A stretch of 64,000 nucleotides of DNA from Hydra vulgaris (GCF_038396675.1 NC_088931.1:6425001-6489000), one strand, 5' to 3'; shown: positions 45,823 through 58,115, counted from the stretch's first letter. Program-made: numbers and translations. Notes: generated by a model from the letters alone, not told the origin.

Positions 45823-45828
45823 AATAAA
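45823..45828 (+). terminator. Poly(A) signal of PRORP
   Basis: AATAAA lies 36 nt downstream of the PRORP stop codon, implying a very short 3' UTR. Confidence 0.55.
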
Positions 45829-46099
45829 TGTTTTAAAAAGTATCGCGATGTTTGAGGTATTATTTTTTTATTCTGTCCTTCATTAACACCTTAATAACAA
45901 AAACTTTCTCACCAGTCTAAATAAAAAACCAACTTTAGCGGCTGATTTTCCCTTTGCCTCAATTTATTTTTTATTAAAAATATTAATAGATAATGCATAT
46001 TTCACTACAAACTATTGTTATTCTATTCTAACGTGTAATATTAAAGCTTTCCCGTTATTATTAAGCATCAAGATAGTAAAACGCTTGAGTTGTCAGAGG
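45829..46099. other. Intergenic, nothing recognised
   Basis: AT-rich sequence downstream of PRORP with no supported feature. Confidence 0.5.
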
Positions 46100-46201
46100 C
46101 GCTGCGAGTGGATTGCAGCAGTTAACAGGCAAAAAGAACCAACCAAATCCTCGAAAATTTGCTCTTACTTTAATTCTAAAGGTGTCTTGCCTGAACAATG
46201 A
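46100..46201 (+). pseudogene. THAP-domain-like fragment
   Basis: The + strand reads CEWIAAVNRQKEPTKSSKIC, then SYFNSKGVLPEQ-stop, resembling the W...R.....S+ICS.HF middle of a THAP zinc domain (the expected His is Tyr or shifted). No other part of the domain is visible. Possibly a scrap of a THAP-bearing transposon. Confidence 0.3.
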
Positions 46202-46410
46202 ATGATATATTTAGCATAATGTAATATGTAGCAGGACTTTTAAGTACTTTTAGACAGCAACTTTTTTATACCTTTTTTTTTAGTTCAGTTTATAAGGAAC
46301 AAAATAAATATCTCTATGATACTAATACTCATTAATTTTCTTGTATGCTTCAACAATACATATATTTAGGCTCATCCATAAATAAATTATTTGTAGGCCT
46401 ACAATATTTG

Positions 46411-46581
46411 CTAAGCGTATGTGCATACTTTATGGAAATACTCCACGGAAGGAAGTGATTTATGATTTGTGTCCCATTCATTAAATTTTAATTTATACAG
46501 GTCTACCCCACTAACAAGCTGTAATTTTGTAACATACTGAATTGCAGTGGCAGCCTGTAGTGTTTGAGCATGCTCCTCCAT
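46411..46581 (-). CDS. Small ORF with coding-like composition, function unknown
   Basis: Minus-strand ATG at 46581 opens 56 residues: MEEHAQTLQAATAIQYVTKL, QLVSGVDLYKLKFNEWDTNH, KSLPSVEYFHKVCTYA-stop. The codon composition is less A/T-skewed than its surroundings. The W...LPSV(T/E)Y style resembles N-terminal segments of YqaJ/SWIM-containing transposon proteins, but this is only an impression. A donor-like AAA|GTATGC lies before the stop, so it could be a first exon. Confidence 0.3.
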   Translation of the reverse strand: MEEHAQTLQAATAIQYVTKLQLVSGVDLYKLKFNEWDTNHKSLPSVEYFHKVCTYA

Positions 46582-47276
46582 TTTCACAAAAATAAATACA
46601 GCTAAACACCTATTGTTGAAATAAAAAAATATAATATTATGGATTCGGAAATAAAAATTCGACGACTTGCTGATAATCTTTTTTTGTGGTGGATTTCATG
46701 GACATTTACTACTAATTTTAAGTTTTTGGGGTTAATCCTCTCTAACCTTGATATCTTATAGACTTATTATTATTGTAATGGTTCCTATAGAAAGAAAGAA
46801 AAACTACACTTTTGTTGAGTTTTTGAAACAGATTTTTTAAATTGATAATGAAACTGTACACAATTAAACAATCCTAAAAAAGTTGATTATATATAATTTT
46901 ACAAATAATATTGATTTGGTATTTTCGTGTAAATTTGAGCATATTTTCAAGTAATGTATTGAAAAATTTTGAGAAAAAGCAAAAATAACTAATAAGCTAG
47001 AAAAACTTAAATTCCTTTTAGAATGGAACCTTTATTCAACTAACCCTTTCTGCTTTTACGATTTTCCCTCATATTAAATTTTGAGTAAAAACTTTGCTTG
47101 AGGTGTTTTTGTTTACAGACATCAAAAATAGTTAAAGATGCATCAATGAATTCAATAAAATAAGACAAAAAACTGCACAAGCTCTAACTTAGGTGTTGTA
47201 TATTATTCCATGTAGTAAAATGTAAATGTAATGTAATCTGTAGTGAATTGTAAACTTTGCTAACAAATCCTTGAAG
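46582..47276. other. Intergenic, nothing recognised
   Basis: AT-rich sequence. A 40-codon frame from 46639 has no recognisable motif and is not annotated. Confidence 0.5.
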
Positions 47277-47634
47277 CAGGGATGCGGAGTCCCAAAAGGA
47301 CTCCGGCTTTATATCTCTACTTTTTCCAAGTCTGTAGTGTCCAGATGCTCTAAACATGTTTGTTGACTTATGACCTGCTATAAGAAAAAAATTAATGAGA
47401 TTTAACAACTTGAAACTTATTGTTTATAAGCCTGGAGTCCTAGCTGCCATTATACTTAAGGACTCCGGGTTCAAAAAATGATTGTTCCTCTAACCTAAAA
47501 GTCTTAATTTTTTTCCTATTTGTAGTTCATAAACTTATTTATATTTTTAGAGCTCCTGGATACCAAAAACTAGGATAAAGTAATCTTTTTGTGACTTTCA
47601 AATTCGGAGTCCTTTTTGGGACTCTGCATTTCTG
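47277..47634. mobile_element. hAT-like MITE with GGAGTCC palindromic ends
   Basis: The left end is CAGGGATGCGGAGTCCCAAA and the right end (reverse complement) CAGAAATGCAGAGTCCCAAA. The flanks CCTTGAAG and CCATAAAG are a possible diverged 8-bp duplication. Each end carries GGAGTCCCAAAAGGACTCC-like palindromes, and a related inverted pair (TGGAGTCC...GGACTCCGG) lies inside near 47431-47470. Confidence 0.6.
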
Positions 47635-48780
47635 CCATAAAGTAAAATCAACTTTTTAAATCAATATTTTTATCTGCATTCCACAATTTTATACAATTCA
47701 CAGTTCTCTGACAATACCTGAATACTATTTCATTTCTGTTATGAGGTTTTACAACTCTATTCAATGATTAATGGCCTTTTCTCCAAAATTTTTCATTTCT
47801 TTAAGTAGCACAAGCCATAAATAATACTGCAACAGCTTCATATGCTTTTAGAAGTGTTTATTTGGTGGCAGAAGATCAACATACAACATGCTTGTACTAA
47901 CATAAAAGTCCTTGAAATGTCACAACTTATTTCATAAATTTTTCTGATTTGATTCGTATTTTTTACTTCTTACATATCTTAAAACCAATGAAGACCTTTA
48001 TATCAAACTTTCATCAAATGCGTATACTTTTCTTAACTGCAGGGTTCAATGTAAAGAGCAGCTACTTTTAAACACACAGCTTTTAACTTTAAAGTCTAAT
48101 TTATGACCATCAACCATGCTAGGAGTTAAATTGTAAATAAAAATTCTATGTTTTATGAAAAAAATTCTGGAATTTCAGCTAAAAGTAAACATAAGTTTTC
48201 AACAACTTGAAGTTAATCGTATTTTAGTTTATAGTAAAACCGTAATCATTTGGATCTTCTACAACTTTTTTGTACGAGTGTTGATTGCCTCTAAAATCAC
48301 ACATTCTTCTAAGTTTGTGGTTTTGCTTGTTTGTATTGTATTATTGTTCAAATCATTTACAATTTACTTAGTTGCTAAGGTTGTTAACCTTGTTTGACAG
48401 TGTTTAGGTTGCTAACCTTGTTTGACAGTGTTTAGAAAATAAGTTATTTAGTATTGAGTTTTAGTTTGAACAAAAAAAATTTAATTATATCATGAGAAAG
48501 AGAATTAAATTCTACATAAATTTATTCAAAATAATAAACTTTTTAACTGTTTTTTTGATAGGAACCACGTTAACAGATAATAGTAATTAGCCTTGCGTTT
48601 AACTAATGTGCATTTGTTTGACCTACAAGATGGCGTCGGAGTAACAATGTTTATATCGTAACGTCAATAAAACACCATTTATATGACCAAATTAATCTAG
48701 AAAATTATAATCAATTGGGGTACAATTAAATAATATATTTCGTTTATTTATTTATTTTCATTTTGAATTAAGTTAGACAT
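47635..48780. other. Intergenic; one 28-bp tandem duplication
   Basis: GTTGTTAACCTTGTTTGACA plus GTGTTTAG is repeated directly (48380-48407, 48408-48435). The rest shows no supported feature. Confidence 0.6.
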
Positions 48781-51775
48781 CTCCGTCTCTGCAATAGACA
48801 ATATATTAACAAATACATTTCTTGAAACTTCTTTAAAAGCAGGAATTATCAAAACCGATTTATCAGACCATTTTCCTATTTATTTTTCATTATCTCAAGA
48901 TTTAAGAACCTATAGCAATCCTAAAACTAAAGTATATAAAAGAAAAATCAATCAGTTCTCTATTAAAAATTTTAAAGACTCCCTATTGGTAGTAAATTGG
49001 GATGAAGTGTATCAAGAATGTAACCTTGGACACACAAATTCCGCATACAATTTATTTATAAATATTTTTCCAGATCACTACAATAAACATTTCCCTGTTG
49101 AAGAGAAAGAAATGAAGCTAAAGTATCTAAACTGCCCATGGATAACTAAGGGGATTAGAAAATCATCAAAAACAAAGCAAAAACTCTATATCAAGTATTT
49201 AAAAAACAGAAACGTAACTAACTTAACTACATACAAGGAATACAAAAATCTAAAAAATTAGAAAAAATTCAAAAAAAGTATATTATTCAAAACAACTACA
49301 ATAAAGCAAAAGTGATATTAAAAAAACCTGAAACATATTGAAAGAAATAATAGGTAAAAACTATACTAAATCAAATAATTTACCCGATAAAATTATCGTT
49401 AACGAAACTGAATATATCGACAAAACTTCTATCGCTGAAAACTTCGATAGCTTTTTTGCAAACATAGGCCCTAATATGGCTTCAAAAATTCAATGCCCTG
49501 ATATCTCCTTCGAAACCTATATCACAAATCAACATTCCTGTTTAAATATTTTCTCTGGACTAAACCATGAAGAACTAAAAATTTCAAAAAACTCGCTTAA
49601 GACGAATAAGGCCCCTGGGATAGACGACATTTGTAGCTATATAGTTGTAAATTTAAATCTTCAATTATTACAGGATCCGTACCGAATAAATTAAAAATAG
49701 CTAAGGTAATACCAATATTAAAAACCGGTGATGCATTTACACTAAATAACTACAGACCTATCTCAGTGCTACCTGTATTTTTAAAACTTTTGGAGAGAGT
49801 AATATACAATAAATTGTATAAATATCTAACAAGTAACAAAATCCTAAATGAAAAACAGTTTGGCTTCCGAAAGCAACATTCAACCGAACACGCAATTCTT
49901 GATCTTATAAATAATATAAATGACTCCTTTGAAAACAAAAAATACGTCCTTGGAGTCTTTGTTGATTTATCTAAGGCATTTGACATGGTAGATCACGCTA
50001 TCTTAATTAGGAAAATGGAAAAATATGGGATAAAAGGTGTTGCACTAAACTGGTTCAAAAATTTTTTACTAGACAGAAAACAATGCGTTATTGCTCATGG
50101 AAAAAAAATTTCAAAATTACTCAAAATAAAATGCGGTGTCCCCCAAGGTTCCATTCTTGCACCTCTTTTGTTTTTAATATACATAAACGATCTTCCTAAA
50201 GCCTCAAGTAAATTGGATTTCATAATGTTTGCGGACGACACCAATTTATTTTATGCATCCTCATCAATTACAGAACTTTATGAAACTACAAATGCTGAAC
50301 TTGAAAAAATAAACAGTTGGTTAAAATCTAACAAATTATCGCTAAACACAGAAAAAACCAAATACATTCTTTTTCATTCTAACCTTAAAAAAATGCCACC
50401 CGATTTACCTTCGCTAAATATAGATACTAAAGAAATAGAGAGAACCCAAGCAACTAAATTTCTTGGGATACTTATTGATAAGAACATCTCATGAAAATCA
50501 CATATAGATATGTTAAATACCAAAATATCAAAAAACATTGGTATCCTCTACAAAGCCAGTTTTATACTGTCTCCTGATAATTTAAAGTTTCTATACTTCT
50601 CGTTTATACAAAGCTACTACATATACGCTAATGTTGCATGGGCGAGCACTCATAGATCCAAACTAACCACACTATATCGAAAACAAAAACATGCTGCAAG
50701 AATAGTTTTTAATAAGGATAGACTCTCGCATGCTGAGCCACTTTTAAAAAATTTAAAAGCATTAAATGTAAACAAATCAATATATTCCAAAATTTGTTAT
50801 TTATGCTCAAATATAAACTTGGACTTGTTCCTTCTTACTTTTCAAAGAATTTTTTCCAAAATAGCAAAAATAGATACCATACCAGAGGAACGGGAAACTT
50901 CAACGTACCTTTTAAAAAAACAAATCTCTCACACTTTTCCATTTCGTACCGTGGTCCTTATCTATATAACAAATTAATATCAAAAAATATACTCAACTGG
51001 AAAAATCGAATAACTTAAATACTCTGAAAACGTTATTAAAAGATCTCATTTCAAACACTAACAACTTTATGAATTTTTATTAACCCAAAAACATTTAAAC
51101 TATTTTAAAACTATTTATAACTATGTTTTAAATTATAACTATGGACATTTAAAACCATGTATAAAACTAACTTTGTTGCGAAACCAATGTAAACTCTAAT
51201 AACTCAAAAAACTCTAAATAACTCAAAAAACTCTAAATAACTCAAAAACAACAGCAATAACAAAAACACAAAAGCAAATAATAGGCTTATTTATCAACAC
51301 TCGAACGACTATATATTACCTATTTAGCAAATCGTGTACCTACTTATATTAATGTGTATTGAAATAAAATCAAAAAATTAAAAACTTCTTTTTGTCTGCA
51401 TTCTTTGTTTTTTTGCATTTTGGATTTTTATTCTCATTTTGCCGAAAACCGATAACATTTTTTTTTTTTTTTTTTTAAATATATATATAGACTTGTTTTA
51501 AATAAAAGCATCCATAAATATTAGTAACGCATAGCGGTTTCTTGATGACAAGACCGTCGGTCTTCTGCAAGTTTTCCGCGTTCTTTGAAGTAATTTCTAA
51601 TACTTTACAGTTTTACATTATATATTTTTTTGTATAACGTAACTTTGTAATTCTTATTATTATTTTTTTTTAATTTTACTTACTCTGTAAAGATTCTATT
51701 ATATTTTACGAATTTATAAAGATTAAAGAACAAAAAAATTGAATAAAAAAAAAAATAAAAAAAAATAAGGAATTT
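48780..51775 (+). mobile_element. LINE (jockey/CR1-like family 2), 5'-truncated, with 3' UTR and A-rich tail
   Basis: It starts inside the endonuclease (near TIDNILTNTFLETSL at 48800). It runs through the RT to about 51020, then a 3' UTR with a hairpin (AAGACCGTCGGTCTT at about 51561) and an A-rich end near 51775. It shares its 3' UTR with the copies at 57727-58115 (inverted) and 56350-59195. This differs from the family at 41880-45460. Confidence 0.8.
48800..51018 (+). pseudogene. Endonuclease (C-terminal part) and reverse transcriptase of LINE family 2
   Basis: The endonuclease tail shows KTDLSDHFPIYFSLS. The RT domain shows NKAPGIDDI, AKVIPILKTGDAFTLNNYRP, EKQFGFRKQHSTEHAILDLI, GVFVDLSKAFDMVDHAILI, KCGVPQGSILAPLLFLIYIN, FADDTNLFYASS and ATKFLGILIDKNIS. 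A TGA replaces the expected Trp codon before KSHIDML (50492-50494). The C-terminal part reads YYIYANVAWASTHRSKL and RIVFNKDRLSHAEPLL. Frame breaks lie at 49261, near 49330, near 49690, 50494 and near 50850. The catalytic FADD is intact. Confidence 0.83.
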
Positions 51776-52204
51776 TCAGATTAAAAAATTAAACTCTTGT
51801 TTTACTCCGTTTTAATTTAATTTTAGTTTTTTTACATTCAACAAAATTTACAAATTATTGATTCGGACCGCCGAGCCGCTCTAATGAAAATTGTCTTAGC
51901 TTTTAAATGAAAATAGTCTTTAGTTTTCAAATTAATGAATGTCCATAAAGTACGTACGGTCAGATTGAGAGAGAAGGAGTCTACAAATGGCCTAATTGAC
52001 ATGGAGAGGGGGGGGGGGGGAGGGGGTCAATTATAAAAGTAAGGAGATACTAAATTAAAAAAAATATTATAAGTTGTTGGGTAGGTAGGTTAAAAGCGTA
52101 GGTACTTTTAGGGAGGTAGAGGGTACTTAAAAAAGGGTATTGCAAAATGCGGGGGATGGGGGGGGGAGAGGGGGAGAGGGTCGAAATGAAAGCGTGCGCA
52201 CTTT
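51776..52204. repeat. Non-coding with two G-rich tracts
   Basis: Runs of G (about 52005-52030 and 52151-52182, with GGGGGGAGGGGG-type patterns) stand out in this AT-rich genome and could form G-quadruplexes on the + strand. Otherwise no feature. Confidence 0.6.
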
Positions 52205-52395
52205 ATGGATGGCTTCTTATAGAAAGATCATGTTCGAAGTTATTTATATTTGTTGAATTGACCACGTTTTGGGTTAAGGTATTCCATGGTTTGACCACAC
52301 GGTTAGTGAGAAAGTTGTTTCTATCTGCGCGGTATCAAACAAGTTATGCATTGAGTTGTTTGGTGTGTCTGCGAGCTCGAATATTTCACTTTTAA
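52205..52395 (-). pseudogene. LINE reverse transcriptase C-terminal fragment
   Basis: The minus strand reads YRADRNNFLTNRVVKPWNTL followed by TQNVVNSTNINNFEHDLS, the usual RT tail (NF..NRVV..WN.LP..VV...S...F...L). The apparent 82-codon + strand frame here is its antisense shadow. Confidence 0.65.
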
Positions 52396-52808
52396 GAAGT
52401 TGACGTTAAAGGGTTAACTATATCAATTTTGTTGTTGGTTTTTTATTGTTCAATATGTTCTCTTCTTGATAGTCGTTCGGTTAGCATTGTCAGGTTTCTT
52501 AAGTTATAAAGTTTTAATTAAGTATCAAATAATTATTTTGAAAATGTTGTAAGCTTTTTCAAAAAAATTTGTTTTTACTTAATTTTTTATTTATTTAAAA
52601 AGTCGATCAAAAGCTCTTTTGCTAATCTTTTGCTAAAAAAAGGTAATTAAAAAATATTTGCAACTTATTCATGGCAAATTTAAAAATTGAAATAACACAG
52701 CAGCAAACACTATCAATCATTGCGAGAATTTTTAATTGGGTAATTAATGGAAATTTTAGTACCGTTTTGTGTTTTAACATCAAAAAAAACTTCCCCAGAA
52801 AAACTTCT

Positions 52809-52850
52809 GTCAACTTACCTTTTGCTTGTACAAGCAAAAGGTAAGTTGAC
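52809..52850. repeat. Perfect 42-bp palindrome, no loop
   Basis: GTCAACTTACCTTTTGCTTG plus T is followed at once by its exact reverse complement. 52400-52808 and 52851-53186 show no other supported feature. Confidence 0.88.
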
Positions 52851-53186
52851 CGAATTTTCAAGACCTAAATTAATGTCAAATTCTGATGCAACATTAAATT
52901 CTTGTTGCAAGTTTGTTTTTGCTTATCTTGAAACAACTTTTTTGATAACGGATACATTAGTCACCAATTTGCTTTCAATCTTCAGTTTTCTTGTAAAAAC
53001 ATCAACAATTCTTTTCTGTGAACTTTTAGCAACAATTAAATTGATGATGCATCATTAATTATGCAAATAAAAATACGATATGGTTTATGCAAAAAAAGAA
53101 TTTTTATATTAATTGCTCATATAACTAAATTTTAGTGAAAATCGGAAAATGTTAACTTTATATATAGCATAAATATATCCAAGTTT

Positions 53187-53227
53187 GAAAAGATGACTTT
53201 CAGTCCACGACTGAAAGTCATCTTTTC
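53187..53227. repeat. Perfect hairpin, 18-bp arms
   Basis: GAAAAGATGACTTTCAGT (53187-53204), a 5-base loop, and ACTGAAAGTCATCTTTTC (53210-53227). 53228-53924 shows nothing else recognisable. Confidence 0.85.
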
Positions 53228-53924
53228 CCAACTACAAAACTCCTTTTTCATGTGAAAATGCTTTGAACACCATTATTTTTAATAAAATGGCGACTAATAT
53301 ATAATGTTTACCTGTTTATTTAAAGTCATAATTTAATTTACACCGTTATAAGATTTCATTTACTCTGCATTGTTTTGAAGTCGGCTGTTTTATCGAGAAT
53401 GATTTTGCTTCAATCATTATCAAGATTATCATTTTACAGAGGTTGCTTAAATCAACCGACAGGTTAATCCAAACTCCTTGGTTAATTAAATCAAAGTTAA
53501 CAACTTGTTAAATAGTCTCAATTGCTAAAACATTTCCTTTTACAGGTATGAAATGTAATGATTTGTATATAATGGAAATTGTTTATTTCATTTATTGTTT
53601 GATCATGTTTACATTTTTTAGAAATTAAACTTATTTTAACTAATAACTTATTTAAATAAATTTTGAGATGTAAAACTATTTTCTTACTTAGACGAAAGGA
53701 AGTGGGGAAGAAAACGGGGAATAAAAAAAGCTATTCTAAATATTAAAATAAGCTCCTTATTTTTGAACATTTTCTTAAGTTTTTTAATTGTTGTTATGTT
53801 TATTGCTTAACTTTCTCTTTGTAGCTGTTGAAAATGTTTTCTACGGTACTCAACTACTTGGTAGAGAGGCTGAAGAGGAATCAATGAGAGGGTTGCCATT
53901 CTTTAATATAGGAACATCAACATT

Positions 53925-54025
53925 ATTGCAATAGTTTTTGCAGTAAATAACCGAGTTTTTTTGTTTTTAAAATTCACAAGCCACTGCAAGCCCTAATCTG
54001 TTACAGAAGTGAGATCGGTAGTGCT
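53925..54025 (-). mobile_element. Small LINE fragment (family of 41880-45460)
   Basis: TTCACAAGCCACTGCAAGCC...GTTACAGAAGTGAGATC matches the 42655-42700 region of the main LINE. 54026-54466 has no supported feature. Confidence 0.55.
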
Positions 54026-54466
54026 GCTAAATCTTCACTTAAATACCATAACTGATGTTTATTTTTATTTTTTGCTACATTTGCAACTTTGCTGTCAACC
54101 TGGCAATATTTCTCGATTAATTTTAAAAGTAGCAAATCTATTTTTGGCGCTTCTATTTTAAGAGAAGCTAAAAATCAGAAACACATATATAGTGTGGTTA
54201 TGAAGAAACATATTCTTCTTAAAGCTCTAATTTATTTCTCCATAACATCAAATTAATGACAAAATCCAAAACTTTTTAAAAGTATATATCTTTAGCCATC
54301 CACCTTGTCCAATGGTAATCTTTAGGAGTGCAAATAGTTGTTGTACTATCATCTTCTTCAAAAAAGAGAAGTGCTATACTACCGAATTCTTTACAATCAT
54401 CATAAGGTTGAGTGCCTTAACGAGTTGATTGTCAAAAATGTAACGTTTAGTTACCGTTATTAATAG

Positions 54467-54594
54467 TAGGGTTGTACCGGATTTAATTTTTCCAAATACG
54501 GCTCCGACTGGATTTTCCGGATTTCTGATGACAAATGCGGCCGGAGTCGGATTTCGAAATAAAATTACAGGAGCCGAAATCCTGTACATCCCTA
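54467..54594. mobile_element. Short hAT-like MITE
   Basis: Ends TAGGGTTGTACCGGATTT and AAATCCTGTACATCCCTA form an imperfect TIR around a 128-bp unit rich in CGGAGTCGGA/TCCGACTGGA. No clean target duplication seen. Confidence 0.55.
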
Positions 54595-54839
54595 CTCAAT
54601 ATTGATGGTGGGCAACAATGTTGACCATTCTCAATACCAAATGACAACTGTTTTCTGTTAAACATCATTGTTGTTATTGAAATAGAAGGACACAATTTCA
54701 CATAACATATCATAACAATTTCACATAACATATCATAGCATAACAAAATAATTGATAAACATTTGAAGCTTTCGATTTGAAAGTGAAGTAAAGTAACTTC
54801 AGTTTCAGTTATTTTTTTAAAATGTCTTTGATCAGTTTC

Positions 54840-55025
54840 GAGTTGTACTTTAGAAATATTGGCATAAATATATTTTAGCATTATGTGGCAGGAATGAACT
54901 ACGATGATCATTAAGGATGGTGAGCTTGTCGATTGGGCACCCAAATAAATGCGAGCTACTGTCGCCACAGCTTGCAATCGTTGCATGTTTTCACTCCACC
55001 ACTGTAGTCGATCAGCGTGCCTATT
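54840..55025 (-). pseudogene. Possible hAT dimerisation-domain relic
   Basis: The minus strand reads DRLQWWSENMQRLQAVATVA then RIYLGAQSTSSPSL, reminiscent of WW...N..R......AR.YL..P.TS.PSER. It is too degenerate for a firm assignment. Confidence 0.3.
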
Positions 55026-55049
55026 TATTTCTTGTTCTGCCCGATACTA

Positions 55050-55640
55050 GCTTAGCTGAGTGTTAATGCCTGTTGGTAATTGTTGTTCGTGTGCTGTGAA
55101 AAAAATAGTGTTTTTTTAAATCGTTGCACCCACATTAACTTTGAAAAATAATTGGGTATCATTTCACGATATATGGGCCCAAACATAGCTTTAAATATAA
55201 TTTTGCTTATTTGCCACATTGCCTTATCCCTGTTTGTTATCATGTTTGTTTCGGGATCAATGAAATGTAGAGCATGGTTTAAATGTAGAAAGCCTTGCTT
55301 TCCTTATCCTCAATAAGCTCACGACATATCACGAATTCATTGCTTAATACTAGGCAGAAGGAATGTTACATCGCAGTGCGCAATAGGAATGTGTAATCTT
55401 TCTTTAGTTATATGTTATACGCACCAAAAATCCATTGATCTTTCACGATTCTCCCACGATTATATTTCCTTCTAGAAAAAAGAGACGCATCTATTTTTGC
55501 AAATTATTATGACCATCCGAACTGCACGTGGTTATAAAGGAAGTAGTTAACGGCAAACTCTCTGCAAAATTGATTCCAGTCCGCAACAGTTTTATTGCTT
55601 CCGATTTCCAAATTCTTATAAACGTCTACTACTGAAAGTC
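55050..55640 (-). pseudogene. Merlin (IS1595/ISXO2-like) transposase relic
   Basis: The minus strand reads IGSNKTVADWNQFCREFAVN, IDASLFSRRKYNRGRIVKDQ, WIFGA and, after a damaged middle, DPETNMITNRDKAMWQISK, FKAMFGPIYREMIPNYFSKL and MWVQRFKK. These are the DDE_Tnp_IS1595/Merlin motifs (ID.S.F..RKYNRGR, MW). At least three stops and frameshifts. The Glu usual after the first Asp (IDES) reads Ala. 55641-56002 shows nothing else. Confidence 0.78.
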
Positions 55641-56002
55641 CACGATTTTTTCCTGCGCTACGAGTTCAAATAAATTTTTTTTTTTTGGTATTGTTTTCTC
55701 TTAAAAAGCGCCAAATTTTTCTATCGATGCATTGAATGTTAAATCGAGAGCAGATCAATTTTTGGTAGTTATTCTATCAAACTTTTTGATTGTTGGTTGT
55801 CGAGCAACAGCCATTTTAATTTTAAGATAAAGAAAAATGAAATTTTAATTTCCTCCATACTGTAAAACAAATCAGGCGTCGTAATTAAAAAAATATTGTT
55901 GAAAAATTTTTGTTTCAAAAAAGATAGCGATTATTAGCGTTTTCAGTGTATTTTATATGAATCTTGATCAGTATAAAATTTTCATAATAATTAGTAATAA
56001 TT

Positions 56003-56026
56003 AATAATAATAACAATAATAATAAC

Positions 56027-56114
<88 letters not shown>
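56003..56114. repeat. (AAT)n microsatellite
   Basis: AAT/ATA trinucleotide run with a few AAC variants at its start. 56115-56350 has no supported feature. Confidence 0.95.
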
Positions 56115-57112
56115 GAAAAGTAAAATAGCGCCTAATTTTAACAGCTTTTTATCAAGAAAGCGCGTTTTTTTAAAGTTATTCTCCGCATAATTCTTTTCTG
56201 TTTTTTATTGTTTGTTTCTTGTAGAAACAGACCATATTTAAGAGCCTCATTATTATAAGTTATAAATTTGAAAAAACGCAATCTCAAAACAAGTAATACT
56301 AATGAATTATCAATTAGACTAAAACAAGAAACGTAGTCCAATGTGTATAAAAGTCAGGACACTAACGAGTGCTTTAATGAAACCTGTCCACAAGAGGACA
56401 AACAAATTAAGACAAAAGCAGTTGCTAATCCGTGGATGGATAAAAATACTTAAAGAAGAAGCAAAAACTCTATAATAAATTTCTAAAAAATAAAAACAGT
56501 GATAATGAAAAAAATTACAAAAAATATAAATATTTTTACCAAAATGTTATTAAAAATGCTGAAAAAAACTACAACAGTAATCAATTCATTAAATGCAAAT
56601 TTGAGAATAAGAAAACGTGGTCCGTCATTAACGACGTAATGGGAAGAAAAAAAATAAATTCAACTTCTTAACCAAAAAGTATTAATAATAATAACACTGA
56701 CATATTCTGAAAAAAACAAATCTCACAAGAATTCAACAAATATTGGTCCAAATCTTTCTAACAAAATAATTTCAACATCTGATTCTTTTAAAAACTAATA
56801 GTTAAAAACATTTAAATAATTTCAACATCTGATTCATCTAAAACCCCCAAATAACGCTATCATGTACGATAATGAACTCAACTATAAAGAAGAAGCGTTT
56901 TCCTGTTTTTAAAAAAAGAAAGCACCAGGGTTTGATGAAATATTTAGTGATATAACTATCTTCAACAAAATCAGCCTAAGCAGACCTGTGATCCATATAC
57001 TAAAGCTCTCAATAACTTCTGGGATTTTCCCTGATAGACTTAAATGAGCAAAAGTAATTCCTATATTTAAATATAATGAACATTCGGACATAACCAACTA
57101 TTGACCTATATC

Positions 57113-57557
57113 TAGGGCTACCATAGTCCTGATTTTCATCAGGACTGTCCTGATTTGAAGGGTCTGTCCTGACTGTCCTGATCAGGTGCCAAAATGTCCT
57201 GATTTTAAAAAACCATAACAAAAAAGAAAAAAATATCATTTTTTGTAAGTTAAATATTGATCTCAATTGCTCACAGTTCTATGAAAAGAGAAAAAATGAC
57301 CAGTTGTTCCTGAAAAAAGTACACTTTAGTGAAAAATATGACTGGTTTAAAAGCAAAGAAAAGAAATAATTCTTGTAGTCATTACAAAAATGTAAAATAA
57401 AGCTGGTTTTTAATGTTGTATTTTTTGTCATTTTCACTTTTAGTGTGACGAGCTTTTGTCCTGATTTAGACTTTCTGCTTATTTATATTTGTCCTGATTT
57501 GACAGGTTAAAAAAGACTGATGTCCTGATTTTTCCAAAATTTCATATGGTAGCCCTA
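57113..57557. mobile_element. hAT-type MITE inserted in the LINE
   Basis: TIR TAGGGCTACCATA / TATGGTAGCCCTA with a perfect 8-bp target duplication CCTATATC (57105-57112 and 57558-57565). The interior repeats TGTCCTGATT many times. Excision rejoins the LINE reading ...TNY-PISILSVF. Confidence 0.87.
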
Positions 57558-57726
57558 CCTATATCAATACTTTCTGTATTTCCAAAACTTTTTGAACGTG
57601 TAATTTATAATAGAATCTATATTAACTTCACCAAAAACAAATTATTTTACCCAAATCAGTTTGGATTTCAAAAAAATCTCTCAACTGAGCATGAAATCCT
57701 TGAATTAGTTGATCAAATAACTAATT

Positions 57727-58115
57727 TTTTTTTTTTTTTTTAAATTTTTCGTTTTTGTTACAATTAAATTCCGTAATACAATACAAGATACTCTTATTCT
57801 TTCAAAAATAATCCAGTTATAAATATAAAAAAAAAAAATCAAAGACAAAATAATAAGAGATAGTTATACAAAAATATATAAAAACACGGGAAACTTGCAG
57901 AAGACCATTAAGTCTTATCATCAAGAACCGTTGTACTAGTTATGTTTTTACAATATTAAGTTCCTATAATATTGTTAAAAGCAAAACTTAATTAACTAAG
58001 GTAAATAGTGTTAACACCAAAAACATTCAATGTAAAAAGACAAGAACAAATAAAACAAACAGTCAAAGAAACAAAAAAAAAAGTTTAAAAGAAATCATTA
58101 ATAAGATTTTTATGG
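57727..58115 (-). mobile_element. 5'-truncated LINE family 2 copy (3' UTR only), inserted antisense
   Basis: On the minus strand this contains GGTTCTTGATGATAAGACTT and GGTCTTCTGCAAGTTTCCCG and ends in a poly(A) run (T-run at 57725-57742 on +). It matches the 3' UTR at about 51540-51775. It separates ...LVDQITN from FTFGVLID of the host LINE, so it inserted after it. The right boundary is approximate. Confidence 0.72.

Noticed and set aside
48630..48650. ATGGCGTCGGAG as a gene start
   Set aside because: The frame stops after four codons and no donor is visible.
52147..52395. 82-residue + strand protein
   Set aside because: It is the antisense of a LINE RT C-terminus and starts in a G-rich tract.
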